Positions 33,361 through 41,771 of a DNA stretch of 42,034 bases are shown piece after piece. The notes under the pieces were generated by a model that was given only the letters and a program-made list of their open reading frames with translations, was not told the DNA's origin and did not search any database. A program made the translations under genes and the position numbers. This DNA is from Actinomycetota bacterium (GTDB lineage: Bacteria > Actinomycetota > UBA4738 > HRBIN12): NCBI GenBank assembly GCA_005884925.1, contig VAYU01000069.1, forward strand, positions 1-42,034, in the 5' to 3' direction. Positions within the stretch are counted from its first letter, which is position 1; each line of letters begins with the position of its first letter.

Positions 33361-34122
33361 ATGCCCGTCGTCGAAGGGTTCAATCTCACCCCGGTGAAAT
33401 CGACCGCGCTGCTCCAACCAGACGCGATCGACCTCCGGCCGGAAGGCGCCGTCGGTGACCGGCGCTTCCTGTTCGTGCGGGCGAGGGGAGAACGCCTCTC
33501 GGGCCACACGAAGGCTCCGTTGATGAGCATCCGATCGACCTACGACGTGGCCGAAGAGCACCTCACCTTGCGATTCCCGGACGGCACGACCGCTTCGGGA
33601 GGATCGGCGTCGTTCGGCGAGCCGCGCACCGTGAAGCTGTACGACCGCGAGGTTCCGGCCCGCCGGGTGGACCCGCTCTTCACCGAGGCCATCGGAACGG
33701 CCACCGGCGACGACACGCTCGAGCTCCTGCGGGTCGACGAACCCGAGTACGCCGGCGGGATCGACCGGGTCTCGATCGTCTCGCGCGCCTCCGTCGACGA
33801 CCTCGGGAACCGTGGTGGGGTCGACGGGCTGGATCCGCGCCGCTTCCGGATGCTGATCGAGATCACGGGCACGGAGCCGTTCGAGGAAGATACGTGGGCG
33901 GGACGCAGGATCCGGATCGGTGACGCCGTCGTCAAGGTCGGCGACCCGATGCCTCGGTGCGTCGTCACGACGCTGAACCCGGACACGGCGAAGAAAGACT
34001 TCCCGACGCTCGACGTCCTCGCGAGCTACCGCAAGCGCGGCACGGAGCTGCTGTTCGGGATGTACGGCGAGGTCGAGGTGGCCGGGGACGTCCGCGTCGG
34101 CGACGCCGTCGAACCGATCTAG
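33361..34122 (+). CDS. MOSC-domain protein
   Basis: A 253-residue protein with an N-terminal MOSC beta-barrel (VEGFNLTPVKSTAL, GAVGDRRFLFV) and the C-terminal MOSC domain (DPRRFRMLIEITGTEPFEED, WAGRRIRIGDAVVKVGDPMPRCVVTTLNPDT). The Cys in MPRCVVTT is the conserved residue that is linked to molybdenum-sulfur chemistry in sulfurases and mARC-type reductases. mARC-type proteins reduce N-hydroxylated compounds; this may be related to neighbouring amine metabolism, but that is inference. Its TAG overlaps the stop codon of the convergent DinB-like gene within CTAG. Confidence 0.88.
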   Translation: MPVVEGFNLTPVKSTALLQPDAIDLRPEGAVGDRRFLFVRARGERLSGHTKAPLMSIRSTYDVAEEHLTLRFPDGTTASGGSASFGEPRTVKLYDREVPARRVDPLFTEAIGTATGDDTLELLRVDEPEYAGGIDRVSIVSRASVDDLGNRGGVDGLDPRRFRMLIEITGTEPFEEDTWAGRRIRIGDAVVKVGDPMPRCVVTTLNPDTAKKDFPTLDVLASYRKRGTELLFGMYGEVEVAGDVRVGDAVEPI

Positions 34123-34556
34123 CCCTTCCCGGCTGCGGCGAACGCGGCGATCTCGGCGGTGTGCTCCTCGTAATGGTCGAACGTCTCGTCGGTGAACTCG
34201 GAGGCGGCCGCATCCGTGACATCGCTCATCGCGATCAGCGCGGCGCGAGCACGATCGCGTCCACGCTCGGCCGCAACGATGACCTCGTCCCACGGGAGCC
34301 GTTTGCCGTCCTCGGCCACCATCGTGTTCAGCGCTTCCCAGTCCTGATCGGGCGGCTCCGGCTGCCCGGCCGAGATCCGCTCCAGGACGTCACCGACGTA
34401 GTCAGCCCAATACCCGCAGTGCCACACCAGATCCTTCACGGACCAACCGGGGACGACCCCTTCGACCTCTCGGCGGTCGTCGGGCAATCCGGCGAAGGCG
34501 TCCACGAACGCGCTCCACGCCTCGTCCTCACGCCCAAGCAACGCATCGCGATCCAT
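34119..34556 (-). CDS. DinB-like / mycothiol-dependent maleylpyruvate isomerase-type protein
   Basis: A 145-residue four-helix protein of the DinB/TIGR03083 group: MDRDALLGREDEAWSAF, then VPGWSVKDLVWHCGYWADYV, in which WSVKDL.WH is the family signature with a metal-binding His, and a late FDHYEEHTAEIAAF with further His candidates. Relatives are metal-dependent, thiol-cofactor transferases; in actinobacteria the thiol is usually mycothiol. The exact reaction is unknown. The ATG at 34556 is preceded by AGGAGTGA. Its 3' end shares CTAG with the MOSC gene. Confidence 0.8.
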   Translation of the reverse strand: MDRDALLGREDEAWSAFVDAFAGLPDDRREVEGVVPGWSVKDLVWHCGYWADYVGDVLERISAGQPEPPDQDWEALNTMVAEDGKRLPWDEVIVAAERGRDRARAALIAMSDVTDAAASEFTDETFDHYEEHTAEIAAFAAAGKG

Positions 34557-34628
34557 CGTTCACTCCTCCTGTCGGGTATGGGGTGTGGAAGGGTAGCGGA
34601 GGGCGAACGCAGGCGGCGAGGAGGGGGC

Positions 34629-34634
34629 TAGGCT
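34629..34634 (+). promoter_or_regulatory. -10 element of the MgtC-like gene
   Basis: TAGGCT ends 7 bases before ATG 34642. A weak GGGAG just before the ATG is too close to act as a normal ribosome binding site. Confidence 0.42.
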
Positions 34635-34641
34635 TCGGGAG

Positions 34642-35094
34642 ATGCGCACCGGTCTACAGATCGCGCTGTTCGGCCGGATCACCCTCGCGACGGCGTTCGG
34701 CTTCCTGATCGGGCTCGAGCGCCAGTGGCGAGGCAAGCCCGCGGGCGATCGGACCTTCGCGCTGCTCGCGCTCGGGGCGTCGGCGTTCGCGGGGCTCGCG
34801 ATCGAGCTGTTCCCGGCCTCGGCCGATCGCGTGATCCAAGGCGTGGTCACGGGCGTCGGGTTCCTCGGCGCCGGCATCATCTTCCAGACACATGAGCGCC
34901 CGCAGGGGCTGACCACCGCGGCGGCGGCGTGGGCCGCGACCGGGATCGGGGTGCTGTGCGGTGTCACGCTGTACCTCACGGCGGGGCTCACGACGGTCCT
35001 CACGATCCTGGTGCTGGAGTCGATCAGCTTGCCCGGGGTCGCCCGTCTGGAGACGCCGCCGACCGAACCGTCCGACCCCGAACACCAGGACTAA
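34642..35094 (+). CDS. MgtC/SapB-family membrane protein
   Basis: A 150-residue membrane protein with four hydrophobic segments. The signature GFLIGLERQWRGKPAGDRTFALLALGA near the N-terminus (GxERxxxxKPAGxRT) and VVTGVGFLGAGIIF in the middle identify the MgtC family. MgtC supports growth under low magnesium and modulates the F-type ATP synthase in some pathogens; simple MgtC proteins like this lack the soluble C-terminal domain and their role is less clear. It ends 7 bases before the convergent alanine dehydrogenase stop. Confidence 0.88.
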   Translation: MRTGLQIALFGRITLATAFGFLIGLERQWRGKPAGDRTFALLALGASAFAGLAIELFPASADRVIQGVVTGVGFLGAGIIFQTHERPQGLTTAAAAWAATGIGVLCGVTLYLTAGLTTVLTILVLESISLPGVARLETPPTEPSDPEHQD

Positions 35095-35101
35095 CGGCCA
35101 G

Positions 35102-36214
35102 CTACGTCGTCAGGGAGAGGGGGGCATAGGCGAGGCGGTGGGCCTCGGCGACCCCCTCGTTCGTCACCCGACCGTCCCACGTGTTGACACCGCGTGCGAG
35201 GGCAGGATCGCCGCGGACGGCGGCTTCGATGCCGGCGCTCGCGATCTCCAGGACGTACGGCAACGTCACGTTCGTGAGGGCGTAGGTCGACGTTCGCGGC
35301 ACCGCGCCCGGCATGTTCCCGACCGCGTAATGGACGACCCCATCGACCACGTACGTGGGGTCGGCATGCGTCGTGACGTGGGAGGTCTCGAACGCCCCGC
35401 CCTGGTCGATGGAGATGTCGACGAGGACGGAGCCCGGACGCATCTGCTTCACGAGCTCGGCGCTGATCAGGTGCGGTGCACGGGCGCCGGGAACCAGCAC
35501 CGCCCCGATCACGAGGTCGGCCTCCACCACCAGCCGTTCGATCGCGAGCCGCGACGACGTCACGGTCTGGATCCGCCCGTGCCAGATCCGGTCGATATCG
35601 CGGAGCCGGTCAACGTCCTTGTCCATCACGACGACATCGGCTTCCATCCCGGCGGCGATCTGCGCCGCGTTCCCGCCGGCCATCCCCCCGCCGAGCACCA
35701 CGACCTTGGCGGGCATCACACCGGAGGCGCCGCCCATCAGGACGCCTCGGCCGCCGCTCGGCCGCTCGAGGTACTTCGCTCCCTCCTGCGGCGCCATCCT
35801 GCCGGCGATCTCGGACATCGGCGCCAGGAGCGGGAGACGGCCGTCCGCTGTCTGAACCGTCTCGTACGCGACGGCACGGACGCCTCGATCGACGAGGAAC
35901 CGGGTCAGCTTCTCGTCGGCGGCGAGGTGGAGGTACGTGAACAGGACGTGGTCGGCGCGGAACCGTTCGTACTCCTCCGGCTGTGGCTCCTTGACCTTGA
36001 CGATCAGCTGGGCCTCGGCGAATATCGCCTCGGCATCCGCCGCGATCTGGGCGCCCGCGGCCACGTAGTGGTCGTCGGTGATCGCCGAGCCGGCCCCCGC
36101 GGTCGTTTCGACCACCACCCGGTGACCGCCGTGCACGAGCTCGCGGACGCCTTCGGGCGTCGCGGCCACCCGGTATTCGTGGTTCTTGACCTCTTTCGGG
36201 ATCCCGACGATCAC
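35102..36214 (-). CDS. ald: Alanine dehydrogenase
   Basis: Interconverts L-alanine + NAD and pyruvate + ammonia + NADH. The 370-residue protein opens IVGIPKEVKNHEYRV, with the pyruvate-binding Lys in VKVKEPQPEE and the catalytic His in YLHLAAD. The NAD-binding motif is GGGMAGGNAAQIAAG, where most relatives read GGGVVGTNAA. DISIDQGGAFET follows, supplying the catalytic Asp. GTG 36214 overlaps the aminotransferase stop in a GTGA junction. Coupling to a class III aminotransferase suggests that it regenerates pyruvate from alanine made by the transaminase. Confidence 0.95.
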   Translation of the reverse strand: MIVGIPKEVKNHEYRVAATPEGVRELVHGGHRVVVETTAGAGSAITDDHYVAAGAQIAADAEAIFAEAQLIVKVKEPQPEEYERFRADHVLFTYLHLAADEKLTRFLVDRGVRAVAYETVQTADGRLPLLAPMSEIAGRMAPQEGAKYLERPSGGRGVLMGGASGVMPAKVVVLGGGMAGGNAAQIAAGMEADVVVMDKDVDRLRDIDRIWHGRIQTVTSSRLAIERLVVEADLVIGAVLVPGARAPHLISAELVKQMRPGSVLVDISIDQGGAFETSHVTTHADPTYVVDGVVHYAVGNMPGAVPRTSTYALTNVTLPYVLEIASAGIEAAVRGDPALARGVNTWDGRVTNEGVAEAHRLAYAPLSLTT

Positions 36215-37470
36215 CCGGCTGCCTCCACGTCGTCCAGCGCTGCCGTCAGCCCCTCGGCGAGCTCGGCGAGCTCGTCCGAGCTGAGCACGAGCGGGGGCGA
36301 GATCTGCAGCGCGCCGGGTGCGAGCGCTCGGGACATGATGCCCCGCTTCCAGGCGGCCAGCACCACGCGACCGGCCGCGCCGGGATCCCGCTCCAGAACG
36401 GCAGGGTCGATCTGGACGGCCGCGAGCACCCCGGTCCCCGACCGGACCTCCCCGACCATCGGATGGTGCTCGAGCGGCGCCAACGCCGAGGTCAGCTCGA
36501 CCTCCAGGGTCTTCGCCTGCTCCAGCAGCCCCTCCCCGTCGATGATGTCGAGGTTCGCCAGGGCGGCCGCGGAGACGGCGGCGTGACCCGAATAGGTGTA
36601 GCCGTGGCGGAACATCCCAGCGCCCTCACGCCAGAACGGCTCCCACACCGAGGGCGCCGCGATCACCGCCCCGAGCGGCAGGTAGCCGCTCGTGATCCCC
36701 TTCGCACAGGTGATCAGGTCGGGCTCCAGGCCGAACCGACCGCTCGCGAACCAGGCGCCGCACCGCCCGAAGCCGGTGATCACCTCATCGGCGATGAACA
36801 GCACCCCGGCGTCCCGGCAGACGGCGCGCGCGGCTTCCAGGTAGCCGTCCGGAGGAGGGAAGACGCCGCCGGCGCCGATCACGGGTTCGCAGAAGAACGC
36901 CGCGGTCCGATCCGCGCCGACCCGCTCGATCGTGGATCGGAGCGCGTCGGCGTCGTCCCACGGAACCTCGACCACGTCCTGCAGCAACGGCCCGTATCCC
37001 GCCAGGTTCGCCGGGATCCCCGAGAGCGAGGTCCCCGCGACGTGCATCCCGTGGTACGCGCGTCCACGACGGATCAGGACCGTTCGATCGGGCTCGCCGA
37101 CGAGTGACCGATACCGGCGAACGATCTTGGTGGCGGTGTCGATCGAATCCGAGCCGCCGCTCGTCAGGAAGACCTTCGCGTTGGGCATCGGCGCGAGCCC
37201 GGCGACCCGCTCCGCCAGCGCTTCCGTGGCGGGGTTGGTCAGATCACCGAAGGTGGAGTGGGCGGCGAGCTCCACCATCTGGCGCCGCACGGCGTCAGCG
37301 ATCTCGCTCCGACCGTGCCCGACGTTGCAGAACCACAACCCGGCGGTGGCATCCAGATACCGGTTCCCCTCGGCATCCCAGATGTGCGATCCGCGGCCTC
37401 GCACGATCGAGAGACCTCCCCCCGTCTCGACCGCGGCCATGTCGGCGAACCCGTGCCAGAAGCTGGTCAT
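36211..37470 (-). CDS. Class III (omega) aminotransferase, probably amine:pyruvate type
   Basis: A 419-residue PLP enzyme. The PLP Lys is in TCAKGITSGYLPLGA, the cofactor-pyridine Asp in LFIADEVITGFGR and the phosphate-binding turn in FLTSGGSDSIDTA. The N-terminal GRGSHIWDAEGNRYLDATAGLW is typical of beta-alanine:pyruvate and putrescine:pyruvate transaminases. It moves an amino group from an amine to pyruvate, giving alanine. It is divergent from a polyamine-type importer and coupled to alanine dehydrogenase, which supports a polyamine or similar amine substrate. No good ribosome binding site precedes ATG 37470. Confidence 0.9.
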   Translation of the reverse strand: MTSFWHGFADMAAVETGGGLSIVRGRGSHIWDAEGNRYLDATAGLWFCNVGHGRSEIADAVRRQMVELAAHSTFGDLTNPATEALAERVAGLAPMPNAKVFLTSGGSDSIDTATKIVRRYRSLVGEPDRTVLIRRGRAYHGMHVAGTSLSGIPANLAGYGPLLQDVVEVPWDDADALRSTIERVGADRTAAFFCEPVIGAGGVFPPPDGYLEAARAVCRDAGVLFIADEVITGFGRCGAWFASGRFGLEPDLITCAKGITSGYLPLGAVIAAPSVWEPFWREGAGMFRHGYTYSGHAAVSAAALANLDIIDGEGLLEQAKTLEVELTSALAPLEHHPMVGEVRSGTGVLAAVQIDPAVLERDPGAAGRVVLAAWKRGIMSRALAPGALQISPPLVLSSDELAELAEGLTAALDDVEAAG

Positions 37471-37509
37471 GCCGGAGATGTTCCCAGGATGGGGACCGGA
37501 AGGGGTCCA

Positions 37510-37538
37510 TGGACGCCGCAGTCATTACGGACTAGCCT
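37510..37538 (+). promoter_or_regulatory. Promoter of the potDBC-like operon
   Basis: TGGACG (37510-37515), a 17-base spacer and TAGCCT (37533-37538), followed by a short leader carrying GGGAGGG before the GTG start at 37569. Confidence 0.5.
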
Positions 37539-37568
37539 TCGGCTGACCATCCCAGGGGAGGGAAAGCA

Positions 37569-38807
37569 GTGGATCCCACGATCGACCCAGCGTTCCTGCG
37601 CGGCCTCACCCAGCGTCGGCTCTCGCGACGCGACCTGATCCGATACGCGGGCGTCGGAGCGGGGGCACTCAGCCTCTCGTCGATCCTCGCCGCGTGCGGC
37701 GTGAAGTCGAGCGGAGCCGCAGGCTCCCAGTCCACGGCCGGCTTCGACTGGGCCTCCCAGACCCTGCACCACCAACTGAACTTCGCGAACTGGCCGTATT
37801 ACATCGACGTGAGCCACGGGACGCATCCCACGCTGGACACGTTCACGCAGAAGACCGGCATCCAGGTCAACTACAAGCCGGTGATCAACGACAACCAGGC
37901 CTTCTACGCGAAGCTCAAGCCCTCGCTCGAACAGGGGAAGCCGACCGGGTGGGACATCGTGGTCATCACGAACGGAGCCCAGCTGTCGGAGCTGATCGAC
38001 AACGGCTGGCTGATCCCCCTGGACCTCTCCAAGCTGCCCAACTTCACGGCATACGCGAGCCCCGCGATCAAGGATCCCACCTACGACCCCGGTAACAAGT
38101 ACACCGTGGTGTGGCAATCGGGGCTCACCGGCATCGCCTACAGCCCGAAGGCGACCGCGGCGCTCGGGCACGAGCCCACCAGCCTGAACGACCTCTTCGA
38201 TCCTTCGGTCGCCGGCCACGTGGGGATGATGAGCGACAACACCGAGCTCGGGAGCATCGGGCTCCTGAAGCTGGGGATCGAGCCTTCAACGTCGACACCT
38301 GACAACTGGACCCAAGCTGCGGCCGTGCTGCAGAAGCAGAAGGACGACGGTATCCCGCGTGGCTACTTCGACCAGGGGTACATCAATCAGCTGGAGAACG
38401 GGAACACGTGGATCACCCAGGCATGGTCGGGCGACGTGTTCATCGCCCAGCAGTCCGGGTACCCCGAGCTGAAGTTCATCGTCCCGGACGAAGGCGTGAT
38501 GTTCTGGCACGACAACATGATGATCCCGGTCGGAGCGGAGAACCCGCTGGATGCGCTCACCTACATGAACTACGCCTATGACCCGCATGTCGCCGCGCTG
38601 ATGGCCAACTACATCTGGTACATCACGCCGGTTGCCGCGGCGAAGCCGATCGTGGCGTCGCTCCCCGGCGGGAAGGCGGTCGCCTCGAGCCCGCTCGTGT
38701 TCCCGGACCAGGCCATGTTGGACAAGACGCACCAGTACTACGTCTACAAGGGCACCAGCGACCTGGACCAGTGGAACAACACCTTCGATCCGATCATCAC
38801 GGGCTGA
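37569..38807 (+). CDS. potD: ABC transporter substrate-binding lipoprotein, spermidine/putrescine type
   Basis: A 412-residue exported binding protein. The N-terminus carries a twin-arginine motif (SRRDLIR, 19-25) and a lipobox ILAAC (Cys43), so it is probably Tat-exported and lipid-anchored. The mature protein has PotD-like blocks: LNFANWPYYID, KTGIQVNYKPVINDN and PTGWDIVVITNG, then IPLDLSKLPNF and a long C-terminal lobe with TWITQAWSGDVF. Substrates of this family include spermidine, putrescine and some betaine-like amines. The start is GTG 37569 with GGGAGGG about 6 bases upstream. It heads an operon with two permease genes. Confidence 0.9.
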   Translation: MDPTIDPAFLRGLTQRRLSRRDLIRYAGVGAGALSLSSILAACGVKSSGAAGSQSTAGFDWASQTLHHQLNFANWPYYIDVSHGTHPTLDTFTQKTGIQVNYKPVINDNQAFYAKLKPSLEQGKPTGWDIVVITNGAQLSELIDNGWLIPLDLSKLPNFTAYASPAIKDPTYDPGNKYTVVWQSGLTGIAYSPKATAALGHEPTSLNDLFDPSVAGHVGMMSDNTELGSIGLLKLGIEPSTSTPDNWTQAAAVLQKQKDDGIPRGYFDQGYINQLENGNTWITQAWSGDVFIAQQSGYPELKFIVPDEGVMFWHDNMMIPVGAENPLDALTYMNYAYDPHVAALMANYIWYITPVAAAKPIVASLPGGKAVASSPLVFPDQAMLDKTHQYYVYKGTSDLDQWNNTFDPIITG

Positions 38808-39688
38808 AGCAGAAGAAGGCCCGCGGCAGGAAGCGTCTGGCGCCGTACGGGCTGACGGCTCCCGGCGTCCTGTGGCTCGCGATCTTCTTCCTCATCCCGA
38901 TGGGGGCGATGCTCGTCCTCTCGCTCGAGACGAGGATCCCCACGGTGGGCTTCAAGAACTCCGGGTATCAGTTCACCTGGCACATCGGTGAGTACGGCGC
39001 CGCGTGGGGACAGGCGCACACACAGTTCGTCCGGTCCCTCTGGTACGGAGCCGTCGTCACGATCGTGACGCTCTTGGCGGGCTACCCGGCGGCGTACTGG
39101 ATCGCCTTCAAGGGGGGGCACCACAAAACCACCTATCTGTTCTTGATGCTGCTGCCGTTCTTCGTGTCGTTCGTGATCCGGTCGCTCGCGTGGCAGTTCA
39201 TCCTGTCCGACGACGGCATCGTGATCGCGAACCTCGAGCGATGGCATCTGCTGCCCCAGGGGTTCCACATCCTGTCGACCTCGATCGCGGTGATCGCTGG
39301 GATCGCCTACAACTCGTTGCCGTTCATGGTGCTGCCGCTCTACGTCTCGCTCGAGAAGATCGACCGCAACGTGGTCGAGGCAGCTCGTGACCTTTATGCG
39401 ACCCCACGCCAGGTCTTCCGCAAGGTCATCTTGCCGTTGTCGATCCCCGGCATCTTCGCCGGGTTCCTCCTGACGTTCATCCCGGCGGTGGGCGACTACG
39501 TGAACAACGACATCCTCGGCGGACCCAACACGACCATGATCGGCAACGTGATCCAACGGGCGTTCCTGAACGACCAGAACTACCCGCTCGCGTCGTCGCT
39601 CTCCTTCATCCTGATGGTCGGACTCCTGATCGGGATCCTGATCTACGCGCGGGTGCTGGGGACCCGTCAGATCGAGGAGTACATCTGA
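38771..39688 (+). CDS. potB: ABC transporter permease, spermidine/putrescine type (PotB-like)
   Basis: An inner-membrane permease of about 294-305 residues with six hydrophobic segments. The first is VLWLAIFFLIPMGAMLVLSL. The conserved EAA loop that contacts the ATPase is VEAARDLYATPRQVFRKVILPLSIPGI. The start is uncertain: GTG 38771 would overlap potD by 37 bases with no ribosome binding site, while CTG 38804 would give a 4-base CTGA overlap like the other coupled junctions in this window and a basic N-terminus KQKKARGRKRLAPYG. The interval given uses GTG. Its stop shares one base with the start of potC (TGATG). Confidence 0.88.
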   Translation: MEQHLRSDHHGLKQKKARGRKRLAPYGLTAPGVLWLAIFFLIPMGAMLVLSLETRIPTVGFKNSGYQFTWHIGEYGAAWGQAHTQFVRSLWYGAVVTIVTLLAGYPAAYWIAFKGGHHKTTYLFLMLLPFFVSFVIRSLAWQFILSDDGIVIANLERWHLLPQGFHILSTSIAVIAGIAYNSLPFMVLPLYVSLEKIDRNVVEAARDLYATPRQVFRKVILPLSIPGIFAGFLLTFIPAVGDYVNNDILGGPNTTMIGNVIQRAFLNDQNYPLASSLSFILMVGLLIGILIYARVLGTRQIEEYI

Positions 39689-40587
39689 TGGCGACGGTCG
39701 CGGCCCCGGAACGGATCGAAGCGTTTGAGGCTCCGCTCCGGCGGACCCCCAAACGCTCGTGGAAGAACCTCATCCTGCCGATCTACACGAAGCTGATCAT
39801 CGCCTACCTGCTGGTCCCGATCGCGGTGATGATCCTGTACAGCTTCAACGCGAACACCGCGGCAAACACCGCGACGGCGCCCAAGGTGTCCTTCCGGTGG
39901 CAAGGCTTCACGGGGGCGTGGTGGAAGCAGTGGAACGGCGTCCCGGACTTGACCTCGGCGCTCTGGAACTCACTCCTGATCGCAGTGCTCAGCACGATCG
40001 TTGCCACGATCCTCGGCACGATGATCGCGCTCGCGCTGGTCCGTTACCGGTTCCGGGGCTCGGGCACGCTCGAGATCGTGATGTTCCTGAACATCGCCGC
40101 GCCGGAGATCGTGCTCGGAGCCGCGCTGCTCTCGTTCTTCGTGTTGATCAACTTCCAGCAAGGCCTGCTCAGCATCTTCGTCGCCCACGTGATGTTCAAC
40201 ATCGCGTTCGTGGCGATCGTCGTCCGAGCTCGATTGTCGGGCTTCAACCGCGAGATCGAGGAGGCGGCGCAAGACCTCTACGCCGATGCGGTCCAGACCT
40301 TCATCAAGGTCACGCTTCCGCTGATCTGGCCCGGGATCCTGGCGGGAGCACTGCTCGCGTTCGCGCTCTCGATCGACGACTTCGTCACCACGAACTTCGT
40401 CGCGGGACAGACCGTCACGTTCCCGCTGTGGGTCTACGGCGCAGTGAAGGTGGGGATCCCGCCGCAGGTCTTCGTCATGGGTACCGCGATCTTCCTGGCC
40501 GGGGTCGTGATCGCGTTCTCGAACGTGTTCTCCTCGCGGCGGAAAGGCCGGACGATGGTCCGAGCCGAGACCGAGGACATGGCCTGA
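39688..40587 (+). CDS. potC: ABC transporter permease, spermidine/putrescine type (PotC-like)
   Basis: A 299-residue permease, partner of PotB. It has an N-terminal cytosolic stretch of about 30 residues and six hydrophobic segments, among them LIIAYLLVPIAVMILYSF. The EAA loop is IEEAAQDLYADAVQTFIKVT, and FALSIDDFVTTNFVAG is a family block. ATG 39688 overlaps the potB stop as TGATG. No ATP-binding (PotA) gene follows; the next gene, 4 bases on, is convergent. The ATPase must be encoded elsewhere. Confidence 0.9.
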   Translation: MATVAAPERIEAFEAPLRRTPKRSWKNLILPIYTKLIIAYLLVPIAVMILYSFNANTAANTATAPKVSFRWQGFTGAWWKQWNGVPDLTSALWNSLLIAVLSTIVATILGTMIALALVRYRFRGSGTLEIVMFLNIAAPEIVLGAALLSFFVLINFQQGLLSIFVAHVMFNIAFVAIVVRARLSGFNREIEEAAQDLYADAVQTFIKVTLPLIWPGILAGALLAFALSIDDFVTTNFVAGQTVTFPLWVYGAVKVGIPPQVFVMGTAIFLAGVVIAFSNVFSSRRKGRTMVRAETEDMA

Positions 40588-40591
40588 AGCC

Positions 40592-41764
40592 TCAGGTCAG
40601 CGCCCGGACGCCCCGCTTGCGCAGCTGATCAGCGAGGATGTTCCGTTGGATCTCCGACGTCCCCTCCCAGATCCGGTCCACCCGCAGCTCGCGGTGGAAG
40701 CGCTCCGCGACGTTCTCCCGCATGTAGCCGCGCCCGCCGAAGATCTGCACGGCGCGGTCGGACACGCGACCGGCCATCTCGCTCGCGAAGAGCTTCGCCA
40801 TCGAGCACTGCGCGTGCTGGATCTTCACGTCGACGCCCGCGTCGATGTCCTCCGCCACCCGGTACGTCATGAGGCGCGCGGCCCAGAGCTCCGTGAGGGA
40901 GTCGGCGAGCATGTGCCCGATCGCCTGATGTTCCACGATCGGAACGCCGAACTGGATCCGTTCCTTCGCGAAGGCGGTCGCCTCCTCGATCAGCCGCTCG
41001 GCGGCGCCGCAGCACCGGGCCGCGATCATCAACCGCTCGTAGCGGAACCAGGCGTAGGTGAAGGTCATGCCGTCGCCCTCGGCCCCGATAAGTTGGGCGG
41101 CCGGGACCCGCACGTCGTCGAAGGCGACGATCGCGTGCGTGTCGGCGTACGTGTGCGAGTACCGGGGTTCGCGGACGAGCCGAACGCCGGGGGTGTCCTT
41201 GTCCACGACGAACATCGCGTGCTCGCCGTCGTGCTCACCGCCGGCGAGCTTCGCCTGGAAGAAGAGGTGGTCGGCGTTGTTGTACGAGGTCACGTGCATC
41301 TTCTCGCCGTGCAAGACGTAGTCGGGCCCATCGCGTCGAGCCGTCGACGCGATGGCGTCGACGTCGGAGCCGGCGCCCTCCTCGGTGATCGCGTAGCACT
41401 CCCGCCGCTCCCCGCGGATCGCCGGCTTGAGCCAGCGCTCGATCTGCTCGTCGGTCATCACCTCGAGGGCCCACCCCGCCGGCGTGTGGACGCACCAGCC
41501 GAGCGCGTTCGTCACCCGGCCGAGCTGCTCGGAGACGAGCGTCTGCTGCAGGAGCGTGTAGCCGCCCCCGCCGACCTCCTTCGGAAGGTTCATCCCGTAG
41601 AACCCGAGGTCGAGGGCCAGCTCGTGATGCCGTCGGACGTCATCGTCGGGGATCCGGCCCTCGTGTTCCTCCGCGTGTTGCTCCCACGGGATCAGCTCGT
41701 CGTCGACGAACGTGCGCGCACGGTCCTGGATCGCTCGGTCCTCATCGGACAGCGGGTAGGTCAT
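40592..41764 (-). CDS. Acyl-CoA dehydrogenase
   Basis: A 390-residue FAD enzyme that oxidises acyl-CoA to enoyl-CoA. Typical blocks are CYAITEEGAGSDVDAI for the flavin region, ERIQFGVPIVEHQAI, QIFGGRGYMRE and RIWEGTSEIQRNI; the Glu of WEGTSE is at the catalytic-base position of short- and medium-chain members. Chain-length preference cannot be read, and branched or aromatic acyl-CoA are possible. TAGCGT ends 7 bases before ATG 41764 and no ribosome binding site is seen, so the start may be leaderless. No electron-transfer flavoprotein gene is nearby. Confidence 0.92.
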   Translation of the reverse strand: MTYPLSDEDRAIQDRARTFVDDELIPWEQHAEEHEGRIPDDDVRRHHELALDLGFYGMNLPKEVGGGGYTLLQQTLVSEQLGRVTNALGWCVHTPAGWALEVMTDEQIERWLKPAIRGERRECYAITEEGAGSDVDAIASTARRDGPDYVLHGEKMHVTSYNNADHLFFQAKLAGGEHDGEHAMFVVDKDTPGVRLVREPRYSHTYADTHAIVAFDDVRVPAAQLIGAEGDGMTFTYAWFRYERLMIAARCCGAAERLIEEATAFAKERIQFGVPIVEHQAIGHMLADSLTELWAARLMTYRVAEDIDAGVDVKIQHAQCSMAKLFASEMAGRVSDRAVQIFGGRGYMRENVAERFHRELRVDRIWEGTSEIQRNILADQLRKRGVRALT

Positions 41765-41771
41765 GCGCGTG

